In this document: positions 52,601-62,900 of the stretch, piece after piece
How the letters are laid out: each line of letters starts with the position of its first letter
Position numbering within the stretch: the first letter of the stretch is position 1
Source: an uncultured Flavihumibacter sp.
GTDB lineage: Bacteria > Bacteroidota > Bacteroidia > Chitinophagales > Chitinophagaceae
Direction: 5' to 3'
DNA: 64,000 nt
NCBI GenBank assembly: GCA_902168105.1
Contig: CABHOY010000075.1
Span: 62,001 to 126,000 of the forward strand
The notes under the pieces: model-generated
Told to the model about the DNA's origin: nothing
Seen by the model: only the letters and a program-made list of their open reading frames with translations
The model's database searches: none
Translations under genes and position numbers: made by a program

Positions 52601-53107
52601 GTTACAGGTGGTTTGAACAACACTTTCCGTTACAAGGCGCTATCACTGAACGTATTCATGACCTATCAGTGGGGAAACAAGATCCGTTTGTATCCTGCAT
52701 TCAAAACTTCCTACTCTGACCTGGACGCTATGCCGAATGAGTTTTACGACCGTTGGATAATGCCGGGAGATGAAACAAAGACCGATGTGCCTTCTATCCT
52801 GGACGCTTATGAGAAGACCTTGCTTGGAGGCGCTTATCCTTACAACAACTATAACTTTTCTACTGAACGCGTGGCGAAAGGAGATTTCGTTCGTCTGAAA
52901 ACAGTATCCCTGACCTATCAGTTGCCCAACAGTCTTATCAGGAGAACAGGGTTTAACAGCCTGGTGTTAACCGGTGCTGCGAATAATATGTGGCTGATCT
53001 ATTCAGACAAGAAGCTGAAAGGACAGGACCCTGAGTTCTTCAATGCCGGTGGTGTTGCACAACCGATCCAGAAGCAGTTTACATTATCCGTTAAAGTGGG
53101 CATTTAA
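49697..53107 (+). CDS. SusC/RagA family TonB-linked outer-membrane transporter
   Basis: The 1136-residue protein has a signal region ending SASAHAAG, then a carboxypeptidase-regulatory-like domain (about 57-128) with PNVSVVNVSTRKGTVTTVDG, then the SusC signature LSEVVVTGY. The plug contains RIRGASSINGDNKPLWVVDG, the usual SusC motif, and the barrel follows. There is no STN domain, so signalling through FecR is not expected. It would import an oligosaccharide or peptide captured by the SusD encoded 11 bp downstream, using TonB energy. Confidence 0.95.
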   Translation: MTLPIHGNQLTAPLKRRRQGIITVTILLLLSASAHAAGKTHPANGRAVRDSIPMSVAKGRVTGAEEKIALPNVSVVNVSTRKGTVTTVDGDFVISARSGDSLRFSYIGKQPKVIVFSGQSILNMVLSGTEGSLSEVVVTGYQNVDKKKFAGSAVSLKAEDVKLNGVVDVSRMLEGRVAGVSIQNVSGTFGTAPKIRIRGASSINGDNKPLWVVDGVVLEDVANISNDQLSSGDPTTLLGSAVAGLNSNDIESFDILKDAAATALYGARAMNGVVVITTKKGRAGKTSVAYSGNFSTQLKPTYGSFNIMNSARQMSVLAELERKGILTSDILSRGDVGVYGKMYELLQADENGNYGLENTPEARKAFLLKYGKANTDWFDILFRNNFVQEHSLSVSSGTDRSQSYFSTSYYGDNGWTLADKVHRYTLNFRNNYKFTDRLSAGFSTLGSVRQQRAPGSLARNSNPVEGQYDRDFDINPFSYALNTSRTLRAYDENGQKEYFRRNFTDFNIIDELQNNYLTLNVMDLRLQGDIGWKITDKLKWEFVGALRYVKSSREHQITEDANMANAYRAADNATIAQNNKFLYRDPENPDAPPVIVLPAGGFYNRTEDQLLNYDFRNTLSYRTTFGGNHNVNILAGQQVKYADRQNASNTGYGYQYNNGGVPYIDYRILKQTIESNFPYFGMARDYDRFAAFYATADYSYGDKYSISGNARYDGSNRLGASSSARWLPTWSFAGRWNLDRESFMQNVRSVDYLSLRASYGLTASMGPATNSNIVYQTVNSRRAHLNEVESVIQLAHLKNTELTWEKLYTTNLGMEAGFFDRRLNLTLDLYSRKSFDLISIIKTAGIGGELYKAANYADMDSKGIEVMLGGEVIRKKLWGWRTNLTFSYNKNKITNAKNAPLIFDLVAAEGGNKEGYPVRSLFSLDYKGLDPHTGKPSFVAPDGHVSSDIDLQDDATGNLVYQGAVDPPVTGGLNNTFRYKALSLNVFMTYQWGNKIRLYPAFKTSYSDLDAMPNEFYDRWIMPGDETKTDVPSILDAYEKTLLGGAYPYNNYNFSTERVAKGDFVRLKTVSLTYQLPNSLIRRTGFNSLVLTGAANNMWLIYSDKKLKGQDPEFFNAGGVAQPIQKQFTLSVKVGI

Positions 53108-53118
53108 AAACAGACAGT

Positions 53119-54567
53119 ATGAAAAGAAACGCACTATATATACTTATAGCTATCCTCCCGGCATTTGCTGGTTGTGAAAAATACCTGGACCAGGCGCCTG
53201 ATAGTACCTGGACGCAGCTGGACACACCTGAGAAGGTGAGCCAGCTGTTAGGCACGGCTTATCCGCAGGCCAACTATATGGCATTCTGTGAAGCAATGTC
53301 AGATAATGTGACGGATAAAGGGGTCGGTGTAGAGTTACGCACGAACAGAGACCCTTACTATTTCAATGATGTGCAGAACGTGAACGAGGATTCCCCTGAG
53401 TATTACTGGGCAGCTGCTTATAAAGCGATTGCGGCAGCAAACAATGCACTGAAGGCCTGTGAGAATGCAAAAGACTCTGCGGCTTATAGTCGCCAGAAAG
53501 GCGAGGCGCTCGTTGCACGCGCTTATTCACACTTCATGCTGGTGAACCTGTTTTCCAAAAGCTATGACGCTACTACTGCTAACACTGATATGGGCATTCC
53601 TTATGTAACGGAGCCGGAAGAAGTTGTATTCAAACAGTATGACAGGAAAACGGTAGCATATGTGTATGAGCAGATAGAAAAGGACCTGCTGGCTGGTTTG
53701 CCGCTGATCCGTGATGATAAATACAAGGTACCTAAATATCACTTTAACCAGAAAGCGGCGTATGCGTTCGCTGCGAGGTTCTACTTGTACAAACGTGATT
53801 ACAGCAAAGTGGTGATGTATGCTGATATGGCATTTCCTACGAACCAGACAGGCGCTTACCTGCGTCCGTGGAATACATCTTACGTATTCCTCTCGCCGCT
53901 GGAACTGTTCAATGTGTATACGAATTCCAGTGAGAGAGCTAACCTGTTGCTGGTGGAAACCGCCTCTCCTTATGGCCGTTATGTGGCGCAATACCGTTAT
54001 GGTATGAACTATCCTATGTACAGGGCGATCATGGGGCCAAATGTAACAGATGGCGGCTGGTGTTATCCTGTTTATTCCTATGGTACTAACGATTACTTCG
54101 TGCCTAAGATCAGTGAATATTTCGTGAAGCAGTCTGTTAACGCAAACATTGGTTTCATCTATACTATGGTGCCTTTGTTCACGGCGGAAGAAGTGCTGTT
54201 CAACAGGGCGGAGGCTAATGTGATGCTGGGTAATACATCTGCAGCACTGGCTGATCTTAATCTGTTTGCCAGCACACGTATTGTCAATTACGATGCTTCT
54301 GATAATAATATCACACTGGCTAAATGCAAAGCGTTCTACGATGGCGCTGATAACCAGGATGCGCTATTGGGCGTAGTGTTCGATTTCAAAAGAGCAGAAT
54401 TTGTACAGGAAGGATTGCGCTGGTTTGATGCGATGCGTTATAAAGCGACCATCACACATTATACCAGCGATGGCGAAACGCTGACACTGGCCCCGGAAGA
54501 TCCGCGCAGAGTATTCCAGTTGCCAGTTACTGCCAAGACTTCCGGTCTTCCTATGAACCCTCGTTAA
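53119..54567 (+). CDS. SusD/RagB family surface lipoprotein
   Basis: The 482-residue protein has a lipoprotein signal with Cys19 (FAGCEKYLDQAP), the usual start of mature SusD proteins. TPR-like helices and the AAAYKAIAAANNAL segment follow, then C-terminal regions with YTMVPLFTAEEVLFNRAEAN, typical of the family. It caps SusC and binds substrate at the cell surface. It is coupled to the genes downstream by short spacing. The substrate is not predicted by the sequence. Confidence 0.95.
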   Translation: MKRNALYILIAILPAFAGCEKYLDQAPDSTWTQLDTPEKVSQLLGTAYPQANYMAFCEAMSDNVTDKGVGVELRTNRDPYYFNDVQNVNEDSPEYYWAAAYKAIAAANNALKACENAKDSAAYSRQKGEALVARAYSHFMLVNLFSKSYDATTANTDMGIPYVTEPEEVVFKQYDRKTVAYVYEQIEKDLLAGLPLIRDDKYKVPKYHFNQKAAYAFAARFYLYKRDYSKVVMYADMAFPTNQTGAYLRPWNTSYVFLSPLELFNVYTNSSERANLLLVETASPYGRYVAQYRYGMNYPMYRAIMGPNVTDGGWCYPVYSYGTNDYFVPKISEYFVKQSVNANIGFIYTMVPLFTAEEVLFNRAEANVMLGNTSAALADLNLFASTRIVNYDASDNNITLAKCKAFYDGADNQDALLGVVFDFKRAEFVQEGLRWFDAMRYKATITHYTSDGETLTLAPEDPRRVFQLPVTAKTSGLPMNPR

Positions 54568-54597
54568 AAAACATTCTCAGATCTATCAGCATATAGC

Positions 54598-55509
54598 ATG
54601 AAAACGATAAAATCAATAATAATACTTCTCAGTGTTGTTTTGTTCACAGCCTGTTCCAGCGATGATGATCTCAGCGGTCTGGAAGACATCTCCGGACTGG
54701 GAGGTGACACCTGGCAGAAGACAGAACTGGATAAATGGTTGTACGATACACTGGTAGTGCCTTATAACATCGAAGCAAAATACAAATGGGATCAGTTTGA
54801 ATTTGAGCTGGACAAGACACTGGTACCGCCACAGGAATCTATGATAAAACCTGCGCTGCAGTCTATCAAGAAAGTATGGATCGATACTTATGTGGCAGAA
54901 GCGGGTGAGCTGTTCTTCAAACGTAACAGTCCGAAGTTCCTGATACTGTGCGGAAGCGCAAGCTGGAATGTGGATAACGGTACCATCACGCTGGGAACAG
55001 CAGAAGGTGGCCGTAAAGTAGTGATCTATGCCATCAACTCTTTCCGCATTAAAGGCACGCCTAATTACAAACCTTCTGACTCTGCGACCTTAAAGCAGAT
55101 CTTTCACGTAATAGAGCACGAATTCGGGCATATTCTTCATCAGACGATACTTTACCCTCCTGCGTTCAAAGACATCTCTGCTGGTCACTATACGGCCAAC
55201 TGGAATAACATCAGCGATGAAGAGGCGCATGCCAACGGTTATATCTCTGCTTACGCAATGTCCGGTTTTGATGACGATTTCGTAGAGATGATCTCCCTGA
55301 TGATGATAGATGGCCGTGACGGCTTTAACAGGCTTGTGGAAAGTATTCCGGCAGGTACGTCAGCGAGTGGGGTGACCCAGGCGCAGGCAAAAGCGGCACT
55401 GCGTGAAAAAGAGGCGATGGTAGTGGCTTATTTCAAAACCGCCTGGAACATTGATTTCTACAGCCTGCAAACCAGGAAACGAAAGGCGGTAGAAGCGCTG
55501 ATCTACTAA
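54598..55509 (+). CDS. Zinc metallohydrolase lipoprotein of a SusCD locus
   Basis: The 303-residue protein has a lipoprotein signal with Cys19 (FTACSSDDD). A zinc-binding HEFGH motif (His174, Glu175, His178) is followed by a His at ILHQ and later acidic and aromatic residues. This fits the group called substrate import-associated zinc metallohydrolase lipoproteins, found in SusCD loci of Bacteroidota. It is probably a surface peptidase that prepares a peptide or protein substrate for the SusCD pair. That would make a protein, not a polysaccharide, the likely target. Confidence 0.85.
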   Translation: MKTIKSIIILLSVVLFTACSSDDDLSGLEDISGLGGDTWQKTELDKWLYDTLVVPYNIEAKYKWDQFEFELDKTLVPPQESMIKPALQSIKKVWIDTYVAEAGELFFKRNSPKFLILCGSASWNVDNGTITLGTAEGGRKVVIYAINSFRIKGTPNYKPSDSATLKQIFHVIEHEFGHILHQTILYPPAFKDISAGHYTANWNNISDEEAHANGYISAYAMSGFDDDFVEMISLMMIDGRDGFNRLVESIPAGTSASGVTQAQAKAALREKEAMVVAYFKTAWNIDFYSLQTRKRKAVEALIY

Positions 55510-55608
55510 GCGAACTGATAGCGAACAAATGCGGAGGAGAGGAATAGTGCCGGAGATGTTCCATTAACAATTAGGTATAAAAACAAAGAAAAGGTTTAAA
55601 AAGATATT

Positions 55609-56910
55609 ATGTACAAAAGGTTATTCCTGATATGTTTTACCCTGTCCGTGCTGGCTGCCTGCCAGAAATCGGATGAAGATGTGTTCAGCGCTCCGCCTGA
55701 TACCCGTCTGAACGATACCTTGAAAAAATATGGGGATATACTGGTTGCCGCTCCACATGGATGGAAAGGGCTTATATATCCGGAGGGACTGAAAGATGGC
55801 GTGTTCTCCTTCTTTTTCCAGTTCAATAATGCCAACAGAGTAAAGATGTATGCCGACTTCGATTCTGCATCTTCTGTTACAAAGATGGAAAGCAGTTACC
55901 GTTTAAAGGCATTACAGCAACCCTGCCTGTTATTTGATACTTACTCTTACATCCACCTGTTAAGTGATCCTGATGCGGCTGTAAATGGTGGTGTATATGG
56001 CGAAGGATTGAAGTCCGACTTCGAATTTTCAATAGAAGGCATGAATGGTGATACGATCCTGCTGAAGGGAAGATTTCATGAGAGCAAAGCGGTGTTGATA
56101 AAAGCGACTGAAGCAGAGGAAGCTGCTTACGCTGCAGAAAAGACAAATCGCCTGATCGACAAGATCGATACTTACCTGACCTATTTCAAGCGCTTTACCA
56201 CAGGCGGTAACGACTATGATGTGGCTTTCAATATCCTGAACAGGAGGGCTACTTTCAGTTGGATAGATGAAAATGGTGAAGCGCATACGGCAACTACCGG
56301 TTTCTATTATACGCCTACAGGCGTGGCTTTTTCACCATCGGTGAATGTTGGTGCGGAAACGCTGACTTCATTTGATAACATCGCCTGGAGCGCGGCCAGC
56401 ACTACACTGAGCTTTACCATGAACGGCAATGGCGGTACTATTAAAGAAGCTGCCAAGCCGATCGTGATAGACAGGGATGCACCTAAAACATGGTGGGAAC
56501 AAAAAGGACAGGGCGTTCCTTACTGGGTAACGCTTGACGGCTTCCACGTGGATGGTGTGGACGATGCTTATGGTGTAGCGACCCTCCCGAACTATTCTTT
56601 CATGTTATTCTATCCGCAGAACGGAAAAAGTGGCAATACTGTATATGACCTTTTGGGTTTTGTAAGCCGTATTGACGGGGAGAATATACTGGATTATGGC
56701 CCGGCTTTCAAACCTCCAACCTATAAAGCAGACGGACGTATCGTATTCCCTTACCTGGGTTTCCTGGGAGACCTTCCTGAAGGAGAAACTGCGGTGACCA
56801 ATACGCTTGTAAAAATTACTGACTCCAATGGTTATTACCTCGTGAAAACAGCCGATGGTTACGACATGGTGAGCGCGAAAGATGGCAAATCCTGGATATC
56901 CTGGTTCTAA
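55609..56910 (+). CDS. DUF4302 lipoprotein
   Basis: The 433-residue protein has a lipoprotein signal with Cys18 (VLAACQKSDED). The pattern RLNDTLKKYGDILVAAPHGW near residue 35 and a beta-rich body (e.g. RVKMYADFDSASSV) fit DUF4302, a family often coded beside SusCD and zinc-metallohydrolase genes. Its function is unknown; it may be a further substrate-binding surface protein. It follows the metallohydrolase in line (99-bp gap) and precedes the giant beta-helix gene by 24 bp. Confidence 0.8.
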   Translation: MYKRLFLICFTLSVLAACQKSDEDVFSAPPDTRLNDTLKKYGDILVAAPHGWKGLIYPEGLKDGVFSFFFQFNNANRVKMYADFDSASSVTKMESSYRLKALQQPCLLFDTYSYIHLLSDPDAAVNGGVYGEGLKSDFEFSIEGMNGDTILLKGRFHESKAVLIKATEAEEAAYAAEKTNRLIDKIDTYLTYFKRFTTGGNDYDVAFNILNRRATFSWIDENGEAHTATTGFYYTPTGVAFSPSVNVGAETLTSFDNIAWSAASTTLSFTMNGNGGTIKEAAKPIVIDRDAPKTWWEQKGQGVPYWVTLDGFHVDGVDDAYGVATLPNYSFMLFYPQNGKSGNTVYDLLGFVSRIDGENILDYGPAFKPPTYKADGRIVFPYLGFLGDLPEGETAVTNTLVKITDSNGYYLVKTADGYDMVSAKDGKSWISWF

Positions 56911-56934
56911 CAATCCAAAAAGAAAGTTATTCAT

Positions 56935-59900
56935 ATGAAACGGCATTTTACTTATTCTTTTTACAGGGGCTTTTTGCTCATAGCGGTACTGCTGATGGGC
57001 GTGCAGCTTACGCAGGCCCAGACAACCGATATTAAGATCGGGTCAAGTACGGTCGGTAACGAGATCAGTTTCTATCCCTGTCCGCTGCAGGACTACAGGA
57101 CCGGCGCCCGTGCACAATATCTCTATCTGGCGTCTGAACTGCATGCAGCAGGTATGGAAGCGGGCAACATCAGCGCGCTGGCCTTTAACATGCTGAACCT
57201 TCGTGGTGTTGGTTTGGTAGAGGGCTATGTAATAAAGATAGGGTTCGTGACTTTGAATAACCTGGAAGATACCCGCTGGGAAACGGTGAATACACAGGTA
57301 TATGGTCCGGTGAATTATCAGCCGGTAGCGGGTTACAATAAATTTAATTTTTCTTCTGCTGTTACCTGGAATGGTCTGGACAATATCATTGTGGAAGTGT
57401 GCAGTGGTGACCCGGGCGGTTCCAGAAGCAGCCAGAACCCGGAAGTAGCCTATACGGAGTTGTTACCGTTCAGGGCTTCCCATACCTATAGTGCGAATGG
57501 TGCGGGCCAGTGCGGTACTACTCAGACGACTAATATAGGTAAGATGAACACCCGTCCTGATATCATGTTCTCCTGGACTGCAGCTGCCGCATGTACAGGA
57601 ACGCCTGTAGCGGGAACAGCGCATGCCAATGCTGCGGATATCTGTACAACAGGCAAGGCGGAGCTTTCCCTGACAGGTGTTTCACTTGCTTCCGGTTTAA
57701 CTTTCCAATGGCAATCTTCTCATAACAATGTTACCTGGGCAAATATCCCAGGTGCATCCTTACCTAGTTATACTGCCTCACAGACAGAGACTACCTGGTA
57801 CCGTTGCCAGGTGACCTGTACTGCGGGTAGTGCTTCTTCCACATCAGTTGCTGTACAGGTGGTAACACCTGCACCGGTGAGTGGCGTATTTACCATCAAT
57901 AAAGGCGTTGCAACCGGGGGTACTAACTTCCAGTCTTTTGCAGACGCTGTTAATTTTATCAAATGTGGTATCAATGGGTCGGTAACATTCAATGTTGTAG
58001 CCGGTTCCGGTCCTTATACAGAGCAAGTGATCATCCCTGCCATTACAGGTGCTTCTGCTACCAATACCATTACTATCAATGGTAATGGACAGGAGTTGAA
58101 TTATCTGTCTGCAGATGGAACCAAACAGGCAGTTCTTGAACTGAACGGTGCTGATTATGTAACTATAAATAACCTGCGGATAAAAGCGGATGGTATCGGC
58201 TGGAACCAATACGGTATTACAGTACACCTGACAAATGATGCAGACAATAATACGATCAGTAACTGTACGATCATATCTGATACACAATCATCCGACGGTA
58301 ACTATGCTGGTATTGGTGTGACTGGCGGAGCAACGATTGACGATCAGGACGCCCGTTCTGATAATAATACTTTCAGCGGTAACACTATTACGGGCGGGTT
58401 CTATGGCATAGTGATGCTGGGAAGCAACGCAACGGCTGTAATGAATAACAGGATCATCAACAATAAGATCTACGATTTTCATAATACAGGTATCAAACTT
58501 CAGGGTACATTCAATGCGCTGGTAGAAGGTAATGAGGTCAGTTGTCCGACACGTACTTCTTCCTGGTCATTTGCGGGTATAGAATTAAACACGCTGAATA
58601 CGAAAGCAACCATCAATGGTAACCGTATCAGCAATCCTTACGGCGCAGCGCCGGGCAAGGATGATCCGGCAACTGGTATTTATGTGAACATGGTGGTGGC
58701 ACTGACAGGACTGGAGAACAAGATCACCAATAACCTGATCTATAATATGAACAGTGGTGATAATGTAATAGGTATCAGCTGTTACTATTCCAACAATATC
58801 TTTTTCTTCCACAACACGATCATCCTGGATGGCGCGGTAAATCCCGGTACTTATGAAACCAAAGGTTTCGCTACAGATAATGGGGCCGGCGGACAGGTTT
58901 TCAAGAATAACCTGATCTATATTTCCAGGACCGGTACTTCTAAAAAATACGCCATCTTTTCTGATGGAGCAGGCGCAGGTCTGGACGCAGACAAGAACGG
59001 CTATTATATAGAAGCTGCCGCTACCAACGCATTTGTAGGGTTTGAAGGACAGGATGCCGCTACGTTAACACAATGGCAGGCGCTTAGCAATCGTGACCAG
59101 GCGTCCGTATTTGCGCCACCTTTATTTGTGGACCCGAGCACAGGTAATTACCAACCAAGAAATAATGTAATTGATAATAAGGGCGGCTATGAAAATGTCA
59201 ATGTGGATATTACAGGCGCCAGCCGTAGTAATACTACTCCTGACATCGGGGCGTATGAATTTACACCGCCGCCTTGTACCGTGCCGCCTACACCTGGTAC
59301 AGCAACGTTGTCCAGGCCTGTAGTATGTGTGAATACTGCTGTTATACTGGGAGCTTCCGGCAATTCAGTAGGGGTAGGGCAAACCTATCAGTGGCAGACA
59401 GCTACTGTACCTGCAGGTCCGTTCACTAATTTTGGTAATGTGCTGACTGGTCCTGACTCTGTGATCACTGCTACTGTTACAAGGTATTACCGTCTTGCAG
59501 TGACCTGTAGCGGCAACACTGCTTATTCGGCCCCGGTGCTGTTGACAGTGAACCCGGCTATGGCGCCAAATACTTATACTATTAATAAAGGCGCGCTGCC
59601 TTCTGCTACCAACTTTACCAGCTTTACCGCTGCCGCAGATGCTTTATCCTGCGGTATCACTGGTCCTGTGGTATTTAATGTGGTAGCTAACTCAGGCCCT
59701 TATAACGAACAGCTCATCATCGATTCCATTAAAGGATCGTCTGCAGTGAACACTGTTACCTTCAATGGTAATGGCAACACCATCGCTTACAGTTCTATCG
59801 TATCGATGGAAAGAGCGGTAGTGAAGCTGCGCGGTGCGGACCATGTGATCATTGACAGCCTGACCATCGATGCGAATGGTACTGGTGATTATGGATTTGG

Positions 59901-62900
59901 CGTTCAATTGATGAATGATGCAGACAGCAACATTATCCGCAGATGTAACATCCTTGTGAGCACTACCGAACAATTCGGAAGAGCTGCTGTGGTGATCAAC
60001 GGTAATGATGAATCAGACAGGTACAATGTTTCTTATTGCGATGCGAACCTGATAGAGAAGAATAATATCGTGGGTGGTTATTCAGGTGTGACATTGTATG
60101 GTGGGGACGAATACTTTGCGAGGAACAACCGCATTCTGAATAACAAGATATCTGACTTCGGACAGTATGGTATTACTATGGGTAGCACTGCCAATACTAC
60201 TATTGCAGGCAACATCATCAGCCGTCCTACCCGTAACGCGGGCATGTCTTCTTACAACGGTATCTTCTCAGAATTCCAGAGCGGCCTGCTGATCGAGAAC
60301 AACAAACTGGTTAATCCTTATGGCGGCGATCCTTCCGCATACGGTGGTTTCCGTGGTATTGACATCGAGCAGACAAGAGATAAAGTATGGAATAACGTTA
60401 GAAATAACGTGATCCATGCAACTGGTGGAACAGGTAATGACGTAGTTGGTATCTACTCCTCTTTCACTGACAAGACAAACTACTACCATAACACGATCGA
60501 AATAGAAAGTTCTCCTGAAGCGAATGTTATCGGTTTTACTTTGAATGGTAATGCTGATAGCCTTGCTTTCACGAACAACATTGTAAGCATCAGAAGTGCG
60601 ACGAGCAGAAGTGAAAGGATTGGTCTGAACCTGGAGAACGCCAGTCAGCAGATACTGAGCATCAGCCATAACAACATCTATCTGAAAGCTACTTCCGCCT
60701 CTTATATCGGAAAGGTTGACAGGGTAGGCATCACTGATATCGCCGGATGGCAGGCTTCTCCTTTTGGGGTTGCGTCTATCGGTGTTGCGCCGGTGTATGC
60801 AGATGTGGCAAATGGCAACTACGCACCGATCATCTCTCCGTTTGATAATGCAGGTACACCTGTAGGCGTGCTGAAAGACATCATCGGGGTGAACAGGAAC
60901 ACAACAAAACCTGACCTCGGCGCTTACGAGATCAATATACCTGCATGTACAGCGCCACCAACACCAGGTACTGCTGTTGCTACCCCAACGGGTGGTCTTT
61001 GTCTGGGAGATACTGTGCTGCTGGACCTGTCTGGTAATACAAAAGGTGGTACACAAACTTACCGCTGGCAGTCTGCTAAAACAGCAGCCGGTCCGTGGAC
61101 GAGCATAGGAGAGTGGCAATATCTGTCTTCTCTTGCTATACCAATTACTTTCGAAAACTACTTCCGTTGCATACTGGTTTGTGGTACTGATACTGTGTAC
61201 ACTGCAGCGGTACATGTTAATATGAACGCAGCTCTTCCTGCGGGTGAATACACTATCAATCCTGCATTACCTGCGGGTGTGACCAACTTCCAGTCTTTCA
61301 ACAAGGCTGTGGAAGCCCTGGAATGTGGTATTGCTGGCCCGATAGTATTCAAGGTTGCGGCGGGTTCCTACAATGAGCAAGTAAGAATGCACGATGTAGC
61401 GGGTGCCGGCCCTGACGCCAGGATCACTTTCCGCAGCGCGAATAACGATGCTGCCAGTGTAACACTTACCAATGCCTCTGCTTATGATAAGAACTATGTG
61501 TTCGCGCTCGATAGTGCAGCCTATGTGACCATCAAGGCTATTACCATGAAAGCGACTGACAATGACTATGGTAAAGTGGTATTACTGTCAGGCCCTGCTT
61601 CTTATGACAGCATTCTGAATTGTTATATCATCGCACCTGATGTGATCAACAGCAGCACAGATGTTGCCGCTGTTGTCGGTGAAGATTTCCTGGGTAAGAA
61701 CATTGTGATCAAAGGCAATGCTATTACCAATGGTTCTGCGGGTGTTTATCTGTCTGGTGTGAACGACCAGAACCTGTCGCAGGATCATGTGATTGACAGC
61801 AACATCATCAACAATAGCTTTAAATGGGGTGTCTTCTCGCAATACACCAGCCGTGTGAATATCACCAGGAACCATATTGGCCTGGATGGCGATATGAGCA
61901 ACTCCGGTTATGGTATTTACCAGTTTGAATCGGATACTGCATGGCACATTAATAATAACATCATCACCATTGTGAACACTGTTGCGGGTGACAAGATATA
62001 TGGTATCTATACGACATGGTCGTCAACAATACCTTCCGAGCCATTGCAGATTGAAGGTAATAAGATCAATGCGCTGACCAATAACAAGTCCAGTCTGTAT
62101 GGTTTGTATGTTGAGCATAACGAATATAGCAGCGTACTCAATAACGTATCAAGCGTACAGACTTCCGCTAAACTGGCTTATGGCCTCTGGGTACTGTCTG
62201 ACGCAAATGCCACTTATTATAATAACACGATTTATAACGGTTCTCCTGATCTTTCAGGCAAAACCAACAGTGCGGCTAAACTGAATGAAGATGGCGCGAG
62301 CAATGTGGTGGTAAGGAATAACATCTTCTATCATGGTGCAGCTGGTATTGCCCTGGAAATGAGCGATGAGAAAGAAGAGAACACGGATTACAACGTATTG
62401 TACTCCACCGGTACTGTACTGGCGTCTACTTCTCTTTATAAAGAAGCGACGCTGCCAGCATGGAGTGCACGTACAGGACAAGACCTTCACTCTATTTATT
62501 ACAAACCTGAACTGAACCTGGCTGATGGAAGTCCTGTAGTAAGCAGTCCTGATGTATGGGCGCTGCATGGCCGTGGTGTACAGTTGCCAGGTAACGATCA
62601 TGATATCGAAGGCCAGTCAAGGCCTGTTACTTTACAGGCAGGCGTACCTGACCTGGGTGCATATGAGTTCGAGCCTACTTCCATTCCTGCATTGCTGACT
62701 GCTATTCCTGCTGCTCCTGCTGCAGGTACTACCCAGCACTTCATGATGGGATCTGACAGTGTAATGAGCATCACCTGGGCGGCAGGCGCACCTGTTCCGA
62801 CTTCCCTGAACATCAGAAGATATACAGGCGTACTGCCTGCGAACGTACCGGCATCTGCTGAGAAGATGTACTTCTATAATGATGTTGACGCAACAGGTAC

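Noticed and set aside
60268..61215. 315-codon minus-strand frame inside the giant beta-helix gene
   Set aside because: It is antisense to a continuous, well-patterned repeat protein, and its composition shows no domain or signal.
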